Of a stretch of DNA of 64,000 bases, positions 20,622 through 31,867 are shown piece after piece (the first letter of the stretch is position 1; every line of letters begins with the position of its first letter). The stretch spans positions 1,178,001 through 1,242,000 of the forward strand of contig NC_079246.1 of the NCBI RefSeq assembly GCF_028009165.1. Reading direction: 5' to 3'. Under the pieces are notes generated by a model. The model had not been told where the DNA came from. It did not search any database and saw only the letters and a list, made by a program, of their open reading frames with translations. The stretch is from Akanthomyces muscarius. Taxonomy: Eukaryota; Ascomycota; Sordariomycetes; Hypocreales; Cordycipitaceae. A program made the translations under genes and the position numbers.

Positions 20622-21797
20622 TTAGCCAAACACCTTGAGGAAGCCATAAATGCCCAGGCCACTCAGGACTGGAATCGTCAGGTTGTCGTCCCAGCCAAAG
20701 ATATCCACCACCTCGCTTGCCGAGGCCACAACGCCCGAGACGAGCGACATGACACCCAGCGCCAGGGAGCCCGTGATGGACCAGGCCTCGCGGTTCTCCT
20801 CGCCCACTAGCGCCGCGGGCAGGGCCAGAACGTTCTTGAACATGAAGCCCTCGTCGCCGGGCATGGGCCCGAAGCGGGGCACCAGCCATCCGTAGAAGAA
20901 GACGGACGTGGCGACGCCGACGGCCAGCGCGGCGAGAGAGCCGGCGAGCGACTTGCCGCGGCGCAGGCGGATGGTGTAGCGGCCCCAGAGGCGGCCAAAG
21001 GTGCTGGCGGCCGTGTCGCACCAGCTGAGCAGCAGCACGCCCATGACGCCCACGTCCTTGGGCAGCGCGTACAGCACGCTCCACGCGCCGAGCAGGTACC
21101 AGATGACGCCGTTGTACCCGGCGTACTCGCTCTCGCGCATCAGCGCGCCCAGCGCCCGCACGTACAGCCGGTTGACCGACGCGAAGCGGTGCCGCAGGAA
21201 ATCCGTCGCCGCCACGGGCACCAGCGCCGCCATCAGGTACGGCGCCACCGAGCTCGTCTGCGTGCCCGTCGTGTATAGCCACACGACGAAGAAGCCAATC
21301 GACACGTGCAGCGCCTTGCGCGGCACCTCGTGCTTGTGCACAAACGTCTTGAAGTGCCGATGGATCGGGATCAGGCCGAGCGGGCTCGGGCTGCGGCTGA
21401 AGTCGCGCCAGCTCCAGCCACCGCCGGCGGGCTGCGGCGGCGCGAGGAAGCCTCCGTTGAGCTGCGCAGGACCGGCCGCCGTCGTCGTCGTGGATTTGCC
21501 GTTGGGTGGCGAGGTCGGTGTCGGCTCGGCGATGCGCGGCGTCATGCGCGACAGCTTGTTGGGGTCGACGGGTGATCGGCTGCGGGTGCGCGACTTGCGC
21601 TTCCCGGGCGTGCTGTCGGCGTCGGACGACGAGTCCTGGGCGGCCGTCTGCGAAGTTTGCGGCGTGTTGCGGCGGCGCGCGCCGGAGCGGGTGCGCGGCG
21701 CCGTGTATTCATCCTCGACGTCGTCGGAAGGCTCGACCACGCGCGGTGGCGTGTCGGTGCTGGACGCGGCGGCGGCGGCTTTTTGGCGGAGCGACAT
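20622..21797 (-). CDS. DGK1: CTP-dependent diacylglycerol kinase
   Basis: A single-exon gene of 391 residues. DGK1 uses CTP to phosphorylate diacylglycerol to phosphatidate in the ER/nuclear membrane, opposing the Pah1 lipin phosphatase. The first ~150 residues are disordered and Ser/Thr/Arg-rich. The membrane domain starts at HEVPRKALHVSIGF, which holds the Arg-Lys pair known to be essential in yeast Dgk1. Several hydrophobic segments follow, including SWCDTAASTFGRLWG with the conserved Asp and Gly of the CTP-transferase domain. The end is GWDDNLTIPVLSGLGIYGF. It diverges from SPB4 across a 1.25-kb spacer. Confidence 0.93.
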   Translation of the reverse strand: MSLRQKAAAAASSTDTPPRVVEPSDDVEDEYTAPRTRSGARRRNTPQTSQTAAQDSSSDADSTPGKRKSRTRSRSPVDPNKLSRMTPRIAEPTPTSPPNGKSTTTTAAGPAQLNGGFLAPPQPAGGGWSWRDFSRSPSPLGLIPIHRHFKTFVHKHEVPRKALHVSIGFFVVWLYTTGTQTSSVAPYLMAALVPVAATDFLRHRFASVNRLYVRALGALMRESEYAGYNGVIWYLLGAWSVLYALPKDVGVMGVLLLSWCDTAASTFGRLWGRYTIRLRRGKSLAGSLAALAVGVATSVFFYGWLVPRFGPMPGDEGFMFKNVLALPAALVGEENREAWSITGSLALGVMSLVSGVVASASEVVDIFGWDDNLTIPVLSGLGIYGFLKVFG

Positions 21798-23049
21798 GGC
21801 GAATGCGATGGGAGGCAGCGGCGAGCAGGCAAGAGGACCGGCGAGGATGCGTCGAAGCGTGGGAAATGACGACGGCCAGAGAGGTGGGCAGCACGTCGAG
21901 GTGTTGCTGCTGCTGCTGTTGTTGTTGTTGTTGGGAGGCTGGCGCGGAGGAGAGCGCGTGTTGCGGACGTCGTGGGAGTGCAGGGCAAAGAGTGACCAGG
22001 GCGGCGCCGTCGCGTGACGGGACGAAATAGTGTCGGGGCTAATGGAGGGCGTGATGATCGTGGTGGTATCGTCTCCAACGGTGGTGGGCGCCAGAGCTGA
22101 CCGTGTGGAGGCAGAATTGCGGCAAAGGTCAAGAAACCTCTACTGCGTTCCGCTTGGGGGGGGGGAGAAGCTGTGAATAAGTACGCTTTGGGCTTTGAAC
22201 AGACGGTCAGGAAATGACGGCAAGGTTTTTCTGGGCGTAAATCCTGTTGGCGCAAAAAGGTACCGGCTGGAAAAAAAGGTTGGGTTTGTGGAGAGAAGTA
22301 GACTTCGTGGCCGCAAGGTTTTCCCCTAATCCTAATCCTGGCTGGGCCAGCCTTCCGAAGGTACCGGATGACGGTGAGACCCGCCCCCAGCTTTGGCCAG
22401 GGTTGAAAGACATGTGACGGGAGAAGTGTTGGGATGCGAATATATCAATACAAAGCGTATTTACGAGTTCAAACAATCTTCTTCTTCTCCTTCTTAATTC
22501 AGTTATATTGGTAGATCCATAATTTACCTGCACACCAATGGCTCAACCTGCTACGTCAGAGTCCAGGTATCTAGGTACCTACATACATGGGTAGCTTGTG
22601 GTGGCAGCAAAGGTTGGCTTCTTAACGCAGACTCATACCAATATGCATGTCAAAGCTGAAGCCTGCAAAAATGCAAAGGAGATACAAACAGGACATAGGA
22701 GCAAGCAGATTATTTTTTTCCAACGTACGCTTTCCTCGAACCCGTTCCGATCGCAACCCCCTCTGCCCTCGTGAGCACTTGCAGCACCAAACATCTTCAG
22801 CGGAGCCCTGTATTTCAAAGACTCGCCCACTAAAGTAACCCTGCAGGCCTCTGTAGCGGTCCCCTGCAGTATGTGCATTTTCTCGGTCCGCACGTGCTGA
22901 TAAGATAAAGATTTTTGGAAGATCGGCCGCCGTTGCAACTTTTTTTTGCACAGCGCGAAGAGTCGGCCGAGCCACCTCTGCCAATCTTTTGCAGCCTTTG
23001 CTTCTTGTTTTACTATTTTATTTTGTTGTCGGGAACTCAGCCTTTAAGC
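21798..23049. promoter_or_regulatory. Divergent promoter region DGK1 / SPB4
   Basis: This head-to-head spacer shows no gene. The two sides carry pyrimidine-rich tracts on opposite strands, as expected for two outward promoters. Confidence 0.5.
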
Positions 23050-25040
23050 ATGGCTCCTGGCAAGGTGCAAACAAAAAGGGACCCCCGGGCCTGGGACAGT
23101 CTGTCGCCAGGCCTCTCGCCTTGGATCCTGGATGCCGTCTCTGCCATGGGCTTTGCGCGGATGACGCCCGTGCAGGCCGCCACCATGCCGCACTTTCTCG
23201 GCAACAAGGACGTTGTCGTCGAGGTACGATGCCATTTACATTTTCCCACAAAAGAAAGAATTCAATTCCTCTACAAAATGCTAACCCTCTCTCCCAGGCC
23301 GTCACCGGCTCCGGCAAGACCCTCGCCTTTCTGCTGCCACTCGTCCAGCGCCTCCTCCGACAAGACGAGCCCACGAAGCGACACCACGTCGGCGCCATCA
23401 TCGTCTCGCCGACCCGCGAGCTCGCCGCCCAGATCCACGCCGTCCTCCTCGCGCTCCTCGAGTTCCACCCGCCGTCGGCCGAGGTGCTGCCCTTTCTCGC
23501 CCAGGACGATGAGAAGCGGCCCGCCACCGCCGCGCCCGTCGTCGTCCCGCAGCTGCTCGTCGGCGGCACCACGACCCCCGCCCAGGACCTCAGCTACTTT
23601 ATGCGCCACAGCCCCAACCTCCTCATCGCCTCGCCCGGCCGCCTCGTCGAGCTGCTGTCGTCGCCGCACGTGCACTGCCCCCAGTCCACCTTTGAGTCGC
23701 TCGTCCTCGACGAGGCCGACCGCCTGCTCGACCTCGGCTTCAAGCAGGACCTGCAGAACATCCTGGCTCACCTGCCCAAGCAGCGCCGCACGGGGCTCTT
23801 CAGCGCCAGCGTCAGCGAGGCGGTTAGTGAGATTATCCGCGTTGGTCTACGGAATCCCGTCAAGATTGAGGTCAAGGTCAAGATGAAGGACGGCGGCGGC
23901 GTTGTCGAGGATCGCAGAACACCCGCTAGCTTGCAAATGACCTACATGGTCCAGCCAGCCAGCCAGAAGCTGCCGGCTCTGGCACAATTACTACAAAAGC
24001 TGCCCATTACCCCACAAAGAAGCATCGTCTTCCTGTCTACCTGCGCCGCCGTCGACTACTTTCAACATACACTGCCCAAGATTCTGCCCCACGGCATAGC
24101 ATTAGTACCGCTGCACGGGAAGCACCCAGCCAACGTTCGCGAAAAGAACTTTAAGAAATTCCTCAACTCTGTATCACCCACCCTTCTTCTCACAACCGAT
24201 CTGGCCGCGCGCGGTCTCGATATCCCCCAAGTCGACCTCGTCGTCCAGGTCGACGCCCCCTCCGACCCGAAAGCCTTCATTCACCGCTGCGGCCGTGCCG
24301 GCCGCGCCGGCCGCAAGGGCCTTGCCGTCTTAATGCTGCATCCCGGCCGCGAGGAAGACTACGTGCGCTTCCTCGACGTCCGCAAGACGCCCATACACCC
24401 CCTCACGCGGCCCGCCGTCTCCGTCTCGGCGTCCGATGCGCAGGCAGCCACAGAGCAGTTCCGCAGCCTGCTGCGCGAGGACCGCGCCATCCACGACAAG
24501 GCGCAAAAGGCCTTTGTCAGCTGGGTGCGCAGCTACAACGGGCACCAGGCGACGTCCATCTTCCGCACTGCGGACCTCGACTGGGCGGACCTCGGCGCCG
24601 CCTGGGGCCTGCTGCGGCTACCGCGCATGCCGGAGCTCAAGAAGTGGACCGGTGATAAGCTGCTCGGCGTGACCGTGGACTGGGACAACTTTGCGTACAA
24701 GGAGAAGACACGGGAAAAGGCGCGCCTGGAGGCGCTGGCGGAGGAGCGCAGCGGCAAGGCCGCGGACAAGGCCGACGAGGCCAAGAAGAAGCGCAAGAAC
24801 AACGCGGCGTGGAGCGGCCGCGCCGAGCAGGAGGAGGTGCGCGAGGAGCGGCGCGAGAAGCGCAGGAAGAAGCGCGACGCCGAGCGCGCGGCCAACATGA
24901 CGGAGGAGGAGAAGAGCAAGGATGCGGAGCTGCAGGACCTGCTGCGCCAAGTGCGCGAGCAGAACCGCGTCAAGAGGGAGGCGGAAACGGCCAGCAAGGC
25001 CAAGGATAAGGAGGATTCCTTCGAGGGCTTTGATGATTAG
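23050..25040 (+). CDS. SPB4: DEAD-box ATP-dependent RNA helicase, 60S ribosome assembly
   Basis: Exons 23050-23223 and 23298-25040 give 638 residues. The single intron lies between the Q motif and motif I. Motifs in order are [10 protein letters not shown] (Q), AVTGSGKT (I), PTRELAAQ (Ia), SPGRL (Ib), [13 protein letters not shown] (II), SASVSEA (III), [16 protein letters not shown] (V) and [13 protein letters not shown] (VI). The long C-terminus contains the region around [12 protein letters not shown] and then a highly charged Lys/Glu coiled tail, as in SPB4/DDX55 proteins. These act in nucleolar 27S pre-rRNA processing. Motif III reads SAS rather than SAT. Confidence 0.92.
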
Positions 25041-25463
25041 TTGATGTATATAATGAAACAAAACGTATATACCCTTGATCGGCCGCAGGCTGTGATGCTA
25101 TAGTGTTGAATGTCCCCCAATGTCAATGCTACCACAATTCACAATTGATACTACAAACGAGCGGTTTTATTTATGTTTTTCCGATACTTGCATTGCTTCT
25201 TGGAGACCAGGCGAGCATCGGTTGCTTTAGGAATCTCGCTTTATAGAAGCGACGCCAGGCTGCAAGAACAGCGACGAGGCTCCGTGGCGTTGGCTAGTCC
25301 GCCGTCACTCTCAGGCAGGGCGGCCCAGTCAAAGTCGCTTCTCTCATCTCGTCGCTTTTTCTTCTCCCCATGTACCATTCATCACAGAAAGTCGCGGGCG
25401 TGTTTTCCAAAGTATATTGCAATTCTTTTCTTGTTCCTTTCAAAAAAGAAGAAATCTTTTTGC

Positions 25464-25664
25464 ATGCCGAAACGCGCCCTCCACATCCACGCCTTTGCGG
25501 CCAAGAACTGGATCCCCGAGCTCAACTTCACCACGGACCCCAGGCGCGACGAGGACCGCGCCAGGATGACGCTCAAGGTGCACAAGGGGCAGAAGTTTTG
25601 GGAAGTGTCGACGTGCGAGCTTTGCGTCGAGAGGAAGGCGGGTGTTCGGATAATGCGGGTGTGA
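25464..25664 (+). CDS. Hypothetical 66-residue protein
   Basis: ATG at 25464 gives a short, charged, non-repetitive protein starting MPKRALHIHAFAAKNWIPEL, with two Cys in CELC near the end. Composition is protein-like, with no low-complexity stretch. About 100 bases of pyrimidine-rich leader precede it. I recognise no family and see no signal peptide or membrane segment. The ORF is open upstream to 25173, but this Met best marks the change in composition. It could be a chance ORF. Confidence 0.35.
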   Translation: MPKRALHIHAFAAKNWIPELNFTTDPRRDEDRARMTLKVHKGQKFWEVSTCELCVERKAGVRIMRV

Positions 25665-27356
25665 CAAGGCAGCTGCGAAGACGGAGCGGCTCGAGGCCAA
25701 CGTGGGAAAGGGGGCCCACTGGCCGTCGAAACGATACTGGCAGGGATATAATGCGCCGCTCTTTGTATTGTTTATCACGGGTGTTCTCATGCATGTCAAG
25801 GAGTTGTCTGGGGGTCGTGATGTAGCTGCGGGCTGCGGGCTGGGGCTGCGCGGAGAAACGCTGTCGGGTAGGGTAGTTCACGTATCGACTAACCGCGGGG
25901 GGACGACTTGGCTTCTGGCCGGCTCTCAGGTACCCCTGCGATGACTGCGCCTTGTTTACTGAGCTGTGCCTGATTGGGTATGTTGACAGCTGCTGGTCGG
26001 AAAGTCGGCGCACTGGGGAGAAGTGTAAGCATCTCCTACGCAGACGTTGCTGTTGCCAAATCAAATTTTCTCACGAGTCAAATTGCCGGTTTTTTCTTCT
26101 CTTCTCAACACTGTGCAACTGATCGCGTACCCATATACTCATCAAACATTGCGGCGCGCAAAATATTTCAGTCACTCGTGCAGTTGTGAAAACAGCACTG
26201 TTTGTGACTCGCCTATAGAAATTCAGCCTGGAAGGACAAGCTTCTCTGGTAGCTGCCTTGTTGTTTCCTGTCAAAGCTCCAGGATAGCTTCAGCTACTTT
26301 TCATGCATTTCATTGCATCACTTCGCTCAGCCCAAGTCGACACAGTCCCGTGGAAGGCTCCAAAGAGCGTCAGGCACAACCACTGTCGCGCATCAGCCCT
26401 AAACCTCCCCAGGGGGGCATCAACATGCGAGTTCCCAGTATTTCGGATTCTCTTCGCATTGGTATACGTATGCTTACGTATGCATCCCTTTCCACGGCCA
26501 TCTATCGCTTCCCTGCATTGGCACAGCCTTGCCGAGCGCAGACCCGCCCAATGTGGTAGGGGGATGCTCCGGACCGCTTCACTCATAGGGGGGTGAGCGG
26601 GAATGTAGATCATATGATCGGGCAACCAGAGTCGTATTCTACAACTGGAAGCTCGGATTCAAGATGCAAGAGAGCTCACGGCTCTTGAGCGGTACAAGGG
26701 GTCAACTTCGGATCCTGCCGTGGCAGTGCATATTCACAGCTCTTGGACACATAATCAAGGTTTTAGATGTACGCGTATTCCGGTGCGGCTGAACAAGAGT
26801 GGATGCCGTTTGCGGGCAGGCACTTATTTTTATCAGGAACACGCGTATCGCATGTGGTTTCGGCGGGTTTTGTTTCTACAATGGGCTTGCAAAACGGGGC
26901 GCTTTGGCGGCTTCGGTATCGTTGAACTAGTGCCCACATCTCGGCGCCGTTGCAACTCGCGTGTTCACAAGCCGTGCCTGAGATCGGACCATGCACGGTT
27001 CCCAGCGATGTGGGAATTTCATGAGCAAGGCTTATTCTTCAAAATGTGGTTGACGCGTGGCTGTGTTTTTCCTTCCTTCTTCATTTTCGAGGTCCGAGTA
27101 CATAAGGGACGTGGTCGAGACGTTTGATTCAACTTGCATTGAGGCTATCCCAGGAACAACATCTTACTCGCTTCCATTGTCATTGACTACTTGCTCTACA
27201 ACTTCCGGCATTTTGATTGATTCAATTTGTATCGAGGCTGCTCCCAGGAACAACAATTTACTCGCTTCCATTGTCATTGACAGCTTACTTTACAACTCCC
27301 GGATTATTGTTCAGTTTCGGCAACGTTTCTTGCAATTGGAAAACCAAACAGTCACA
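25665..27356. other. Intergenic upstream of the RTA1-family gene
   Basis: No gene supported. A direct pair of ACGTATGC at 26466-26481 and a tandem duplication (listed separately) are the only structures noted. Confidence 0.5.
27126..27311 (+). repeat. Imperfect 93/94-bp tandem duplication in the RTA1-family leader
   Basis: Copy 1 starts at 27126 (GATTCAACTTGC) and copy 2 at 27219 (GATTCAATTTGT). They share long matches such as CTCGCTTCCATTGTCATTGA and differ by one inserted base plus scattered substitutions. The second copy ends about 45 bases before the RTA1-family start codon. Confidence 0.8.
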
Positions 27357-28333
27357 ATGCCAGAACTCAAGCCATACAAAGGCGGCACATACTATCTCTG
27401 GGACTATGTCCCGTCGATGCCGGCCGCCATTGTAGCCATTGTCCTGTTTGGCATTCTCACATCCGGCGTCGTCTGGCGCAGCGTCTCCACGCGGACACGC
27501 TTCGCCATTCCCTTTGCCGTTGGCGGATTATGTGCGTCATTCCCAGACCTCGCCGTCTTACCATCGCGACCCCCGCGCTAATCATGCTTTTTTTTTACGA
27601 TTTCGCAGTCGAGCTTATAGGCTACATTGCCCGCGCCGCCGCCCCCGACAAGACCGACAACCTGATCCTCTTCATCATCCAGAGCGTCTTCATCCTCGTC
27701 GCGCCGGCGCTCTTTGCCGCGTCCATCTACATGGTGCTCAGCCGCGTCGCGCGGAGCGTGCACGGCGAGCGACACCTGGTCATCCCGCCGCGGTGGCTCA
27801 CGCGTGTCTTCGTGCTCGGCGATGTCTTTTCCTTTCTCGTGCAGTCGTCGGGCGGCGGATTGATGGCGTCGTCGAGCTTCTCGCGCACGACGGCGCAAAA
27901 TATCATTCTCGCGGGCCTCATTATTCAAATTGTGCTCTTTGGGCTGTTTGCCGTGACGACGGTCCTGTTCCACGTGCGGATGCGGCGATGGCCGTCGGCC
28001 GCGAGTGCCGCCGGCAGCGTCCCGTGGCAGCGCATCCTGTTCATGCTGTACGCGGCCAGCGTGCTCATCATGGTGCGGTCAGTGTTCCGCGTCGTCGAGT
28101 ACGTCATGGGCAAGGACGGCTACCTGCTGACGCACGAGTGGACGCTGTACGTGTTTGATGCACTGCTCATGGTGCTCACCATGGGCGTCTTCGTGTGGTG
28201 GTACCCGGGTCGGCTGGCACCGCCACCGCACGCGTGGGAGAGCGTCGAGACGGGCAACAACGACTCGAGCGTGCGGCTTGACTCGGGGATGGAAGATTCG
28301 TCTCGCAAGCCATCGCGGGGTCTGCAGAAGTAA
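27357..28333 (+). CDS. RTA1-family multispan membrane protein
   Basis: Exons 27357-27531 and 27609-28333 give 299 residues. Splicing from a gtgcgt donor restores the block GGLFELIGYIAR, a hallmark of RTA1-like proteins. About seven transmembrane segments follow, including ILFIIQSVFILVAPALFAAS, SFLVQSSGGGLM and IIQIVLFGLFAVTTVLF. Later blocks are RSVFRVVEY and LLTHEWTLYVFDALLM, also typical of the family. Members are linked to resistance to sterol-binding or membrane-active compounds (yeast RTA1, RSB1); the substrate here is unknown. The C-terminus is cytosolic-looking and Ser-rich. The next gene downstream on the same strand encodes a Zn2Cys6 factor. Confidence 0.9.
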
Positions 28334-29413
28334 GCGCATAGGATGGCATTGTGTGTATAAGGCGGGTATCGCGTTGGATCAGGGTTGTCGTCATGGTCAT
28401 TTTGGTTTTCAGCGAGTTATAGACTGGTCCTCTCGGCATAGAATAGAAAATAGCGAAAATGGAACTTGCACTTGCCATTCACACGATGCATCATTGGGCT
28501 TGCATGTTGCAAGAGGCAAAGGCTGTTGCGGAGTTTGCATCGCTAAACCACCCAAGACGTGCCTTTTCTCCGCAGCGATGACGGAGAAGACGGGGAAGAC
28601 GGATGGCATCAGAAAACGAGGGCCATGTCTCGATCGTTCTGGGGCTTGAACGTCCGGGAGGGCGCGCCTCTTTCTGCGGGGTGGCACTTGCTCGGATTGC
28701 TTCGAATCGGGATGATGAGCGAACTAGAACGAGGCCAGCCTGGCTAGGCTTGATTGATTGATTGATGGTGTGTTGTTTTATTTTTTTTGGAGGGGGGCGG
28801 GCGGGCGAGCGAGATGTCGGGTTGTTGATGGACTCCGCGCGCGCGAGCCGGGCGGCGGACTTGCTGGCGTAACAAAGCATCCAACCCGGGGTAAGAAAAA
28901 GTCGGGAAATAGTAAGGAAAAGTCGCCATTGGTCCGCTGGGAGCAAGCCAACCGATGAGGCTGAGTCCATCACTTTTTTTTTTGTCCCTTTGTTCAAGCT
29001 GTCTCATCCGTCTCTGGATCCTATTCTTCGTCGTTGCACTACCTACGGGTGCTAGCTAGATCCAACGTGCGGACAAGACATCGACTTCGAATGCCCAGGA
29101 CTCTTCTCTTCTGCTCCTTCCACTTGGACTCTGTTTGCCATTTTCCTTTCTGCATCTCCGCCCCTGTAACCCTGCTCCTTCCAACAAGACGCCCACGGAA
29201 GCACGCACCAGAACGCTGCGATTGCTTACTCGTTCCCCATCACTCACTGCCAAGATCCACTTCGGCTCAATCGCCGCCGAGAGCGACAGAAAAATCCGAT
29301 CTCAACGGTGATGATGACTCGATAAGAGGGACGCCCCATCTCATTTCCCGACGACGGGCATCAAGACATTTGAAACAAGACTCGAGCCCTCTTCATAGCA
29401 CCCTCAGAAAGAC
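28334..29413. other. Intergenic: leader of the Zn2Cys6 gene
   Basis: No gene seen. A short TGAT repeat lies near 28750. The 300 bases before 29414 are pyrimidine-rich on the + strand and look like a promoter/5' UTR. Confidence 0.5.
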
Positions 29414-31228
29414 ATGTCTCAACAAGGCTCGGCCGACGCAGCTGCCGTCGCCGACCCCAGGTCAATGTCATCCGCTGCCGCCACCACATCGGATTCACCA
29501 TCTTCACTTGACGCTGCCGCAGCAGCCGCCGCCGCCGCCGCAGCCAACAAGACGCGGCGCTCCCATCGCAAGTCACGCAACGGCTGCGCCGAGTGCAAGC
29601 GTCGCCACATCCGCTGCGATGAGCACCGCCCCGTGTGCTCCAACTGCGTGAGCGCCGACCGCGCATGCGTCTTCCCCCGCGGTCCGGGTTCTGCTACCAG
29701 CACCCCATCCGTGCTCCCCAACGGCGGCGGCATTTCCAAGCCGCCACCTCCGACCAACGGCTCCAACCATTCTCATCGCCATCATCATTCTCACCGCCAT
29801 CATGCCGCCGCCGCCGCCACACCACCCAGTCACCTTCCCAGTCCCAGCCCGGGCAACGGCAACGGGAGCTCACCATCCCCCCGTCACGACTTTGCCTTTG
29901 ACGAGATCTGCGGCCCCCTTCCCCGGCCCAACCCGTCATCCGCCTCCTCCACCTTTCGCCGGAGTAACTACACCTACTATCCCACCGCCAACGGCATGGA
30001 CAGCACGGCACCGCCCACGCCACAAACTCTCCCCCCCTCGCACGCCTCGCCGGCGGGCCTGGATGCCGATGCGTCGGCCTCGGCGTCCGTCTTTACGCCG
30101 TTTCACCTGCAGCTCTTCCACCACATCCAGACAGTGATGCTGCCGGACGCGGCCATCAACACGAGCAACCACCTGCAGCAGTTTGTCGACATTGCGATGC
30201 GTCACGCTCTCGACGCTCCGTATCTCATCAACGAGCTGCTCGCGATTGCCGCCGTGCACATGGCCACGCAAAAAGAAAACCAGCTGCTGCTGCAACAGCA
30301 GACTCAGAACAAAGAAAACAACTGCGGTAGTAGCAGCGGCGGCGCGGCCAACACGCCCGTCGCGACAACCCTCCACGCAGCGCCGGCCGTGCTGCCGCCT
30401 CTCCTCCCGCCGCACGGCTCTCCATCCTCCGTATCCTCGCCCGCGTCCTCCAACAACCTACCCTCCATCACCACCTCGCCCTTCACCACCTCCTCCAACC
30501 CCATCGTCGCCAACCTGCGGCACCAGGCCACCGAGCTCCAGACTCGCGCCGTCGCCAACTTTACCCGCCTGACCGCCCATCTGCCCCCCGACGACACCGC
30601 CTTGTGCATCCCGCGCTTCCTCTTCTCCTCGACGCTCTCCATGCACGCCCTCGCCGACTCCCTCGCCGAGCTGCGCGCCGCCAACGCCGACTTCCACGGC
30701 TTCATCGACCGCTTCGTCGACTGCTTCAACCTCTACCGCGGCATCCGCGCCGTCATCTACCCGACCTGGCAGTTCCTCTCCGACTCGGAGCTCCGTCCCC
30801 TCCTCCAGGTCACCCGCGAGGCCAACCTCGGCATCGTCGAGCGCGGCCACGAGTGCGCCCCCCTCCACGACCTGCTCTGCCGCTCCGACCTGGCGCCCAC
30901 CAGCCTCGACGCCTGCCGCGTCGCCGTCGAGAAGCTCCAGTGGGCCTTTGACCTGCACAACAACCTGCCCGCCAACAGCGGCCAGCACGCCGTCTCGGCC
31001 TTTTCCGTCATCGTCTCAGCCGAGTACGTCGACGTCCTGCGCAAGCACAGGCCCGAGGCCCTCATAATTCTCTCCTACTTTGCCGTCCTGCTCCATCGCT
31101 GCCGCCACTTTTGGATCTTTCAAAACTCGGGCGCCTGCATGATAAGGGCAATTGCCAACCACATTGGCTCCTACTGGCGCGATGCCATGGCCTGGCCGCT
31201 GCAAGTCATTGAAACAGAGGACTGCTAA
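29414..31228 (+). CDS. Zn(II)2Cys6 transcription factor, Upc2/Ecm22-like architecture
   Basis: A single-exon gene of 604 residues. An Ala/Ser-rich start leads to a binuclear zinc cluster with spacing C-x2-C-x6-C-x6-C-x2-C-x6-C (Cys 58, 61, 68, 75, 78, 85), preceded by basic RRSHRKSRNG. A Pro/His/Ser-rich linker follows. The C-terminal half is helical and ends in blocks such as LIILSYFAVLLHRCRHFWIF and YWRDAMAWPL. This layout, with the zinc cluster at the N-terminus and a C-terminal helical domain ending in W.WP, is that of sterol-uptake-control-type regulators (Upc2/Ecm22). That match is at family level only, and the target genes are unknown. Confidence 0.88.
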   Translation: MSQQGSADAAAVADPRSMSSAAATTSDSPSSLDAAAAAAAAAAANKTRRSHRKSRNGCAECKRRHIRCDEHRPVCSNCVSADRACVFPRGPGSATSTPSVLPNGGGISKPPPPTNGSNHSHRHHHSHRHHAAAAATPPSHLPSPSPGNGNGSSPSPRHDFAFDEICGPLPRPNPSSASSTFRRSNYTYYPTANGMDSTAPPTPQTLPPSHASPAGLDADASASASVFTPFHLQLFHHIQTVMLPDAAINTSNHLQQFVDIAMRHALDAPYLINELLAIAAVHMATQKENQLLLQQQTQNKENNCGSSSGGAANTPVATTLHAAPAVLPPLLPPHGSPSSVSSPASSNNLPSITTSPFTTSSNPIVANLRHQATELQTRAVANFTRLTAHLPPDDTALCIPRFLFSSTLSMHALADSLAELRAANADFHGFIDRFVDCFNLYRGIRAVIYPTWQFLSDSELRPLLQVTREANLGIVERGHECAPLHDLLCRSDLAPTSLDACRVAVEKLQWAFDLHNNLPANSGQHAVSAFSVIVSAEYVDVLRKHRPEALIILSYFAVLLHRCRHFWIFQNSGACMIRAIANHIGSYWRDAMAWPLQVIETEDC

Positions 31229-31867
31229 TCTACCCTTCTTTTGTCATCTGCGCGGGCGCCTTGTTATATACGCAATCTTATACCATATATCACTATTTAG
31301 CATTTGAAAATTTACATCTTCTTGCATTCTTGACAACGCCAGCCATCATTGGTGATTTTGAGTCTGTTATATTTTGTGCAAGAGAGAGATCTACACGATC
31401 ATCATGTCTAACTACGTATTGTTTTGGTCTTTCTTTGCCATCTCGTTCATTCTCAAGGCCTCTCCTTCGCTCCTCTAAAACGACTGCTGCTACACCGCCT
31501 CGTCTGCACAATGAAAAGAAGCTTGCTTCAAAGCGATCGCCTCCATCATGTGGATGAGATGCATCTGCAGCAAGGGGCCGTTTTTTTTGTAGGCAAAGGG
31601 TTTTGCCATAGAGACTTAATCAAATCTTTTCTTGCCCTTGTCGGTATCATCACAACTATAAAGGAAATTAGAGCGAAGAAAAACAAAACGCGGAAAAAAT
31701 CAACTGCTGACCACCGCGTGGTAGGAAAGAACAGTCATCATATGGCCGCATCGACCCTTTCTTTTTACGCCTCAAAGTCCATAAAACTCCCAGCCATCTC
31801 CGCCCGCGCTCTCGTCAAGCTTGGCTCCTTCTTTCGGGGCATACTCGGATCTAAACTCTTCACCCAG
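31229..31867. other. Convergent 3' spacer
   Basis: Tail-to-tail gap between the Zn2Cys6 gene and CRM1. AT-rich; no gene seen. Confidence 0.6.

Noticed and set aside
21001..22017. 338-codon + strand frame opposite DGK1
   Set aside because: Antisense shadow; the minus strand has the kinase motifs.
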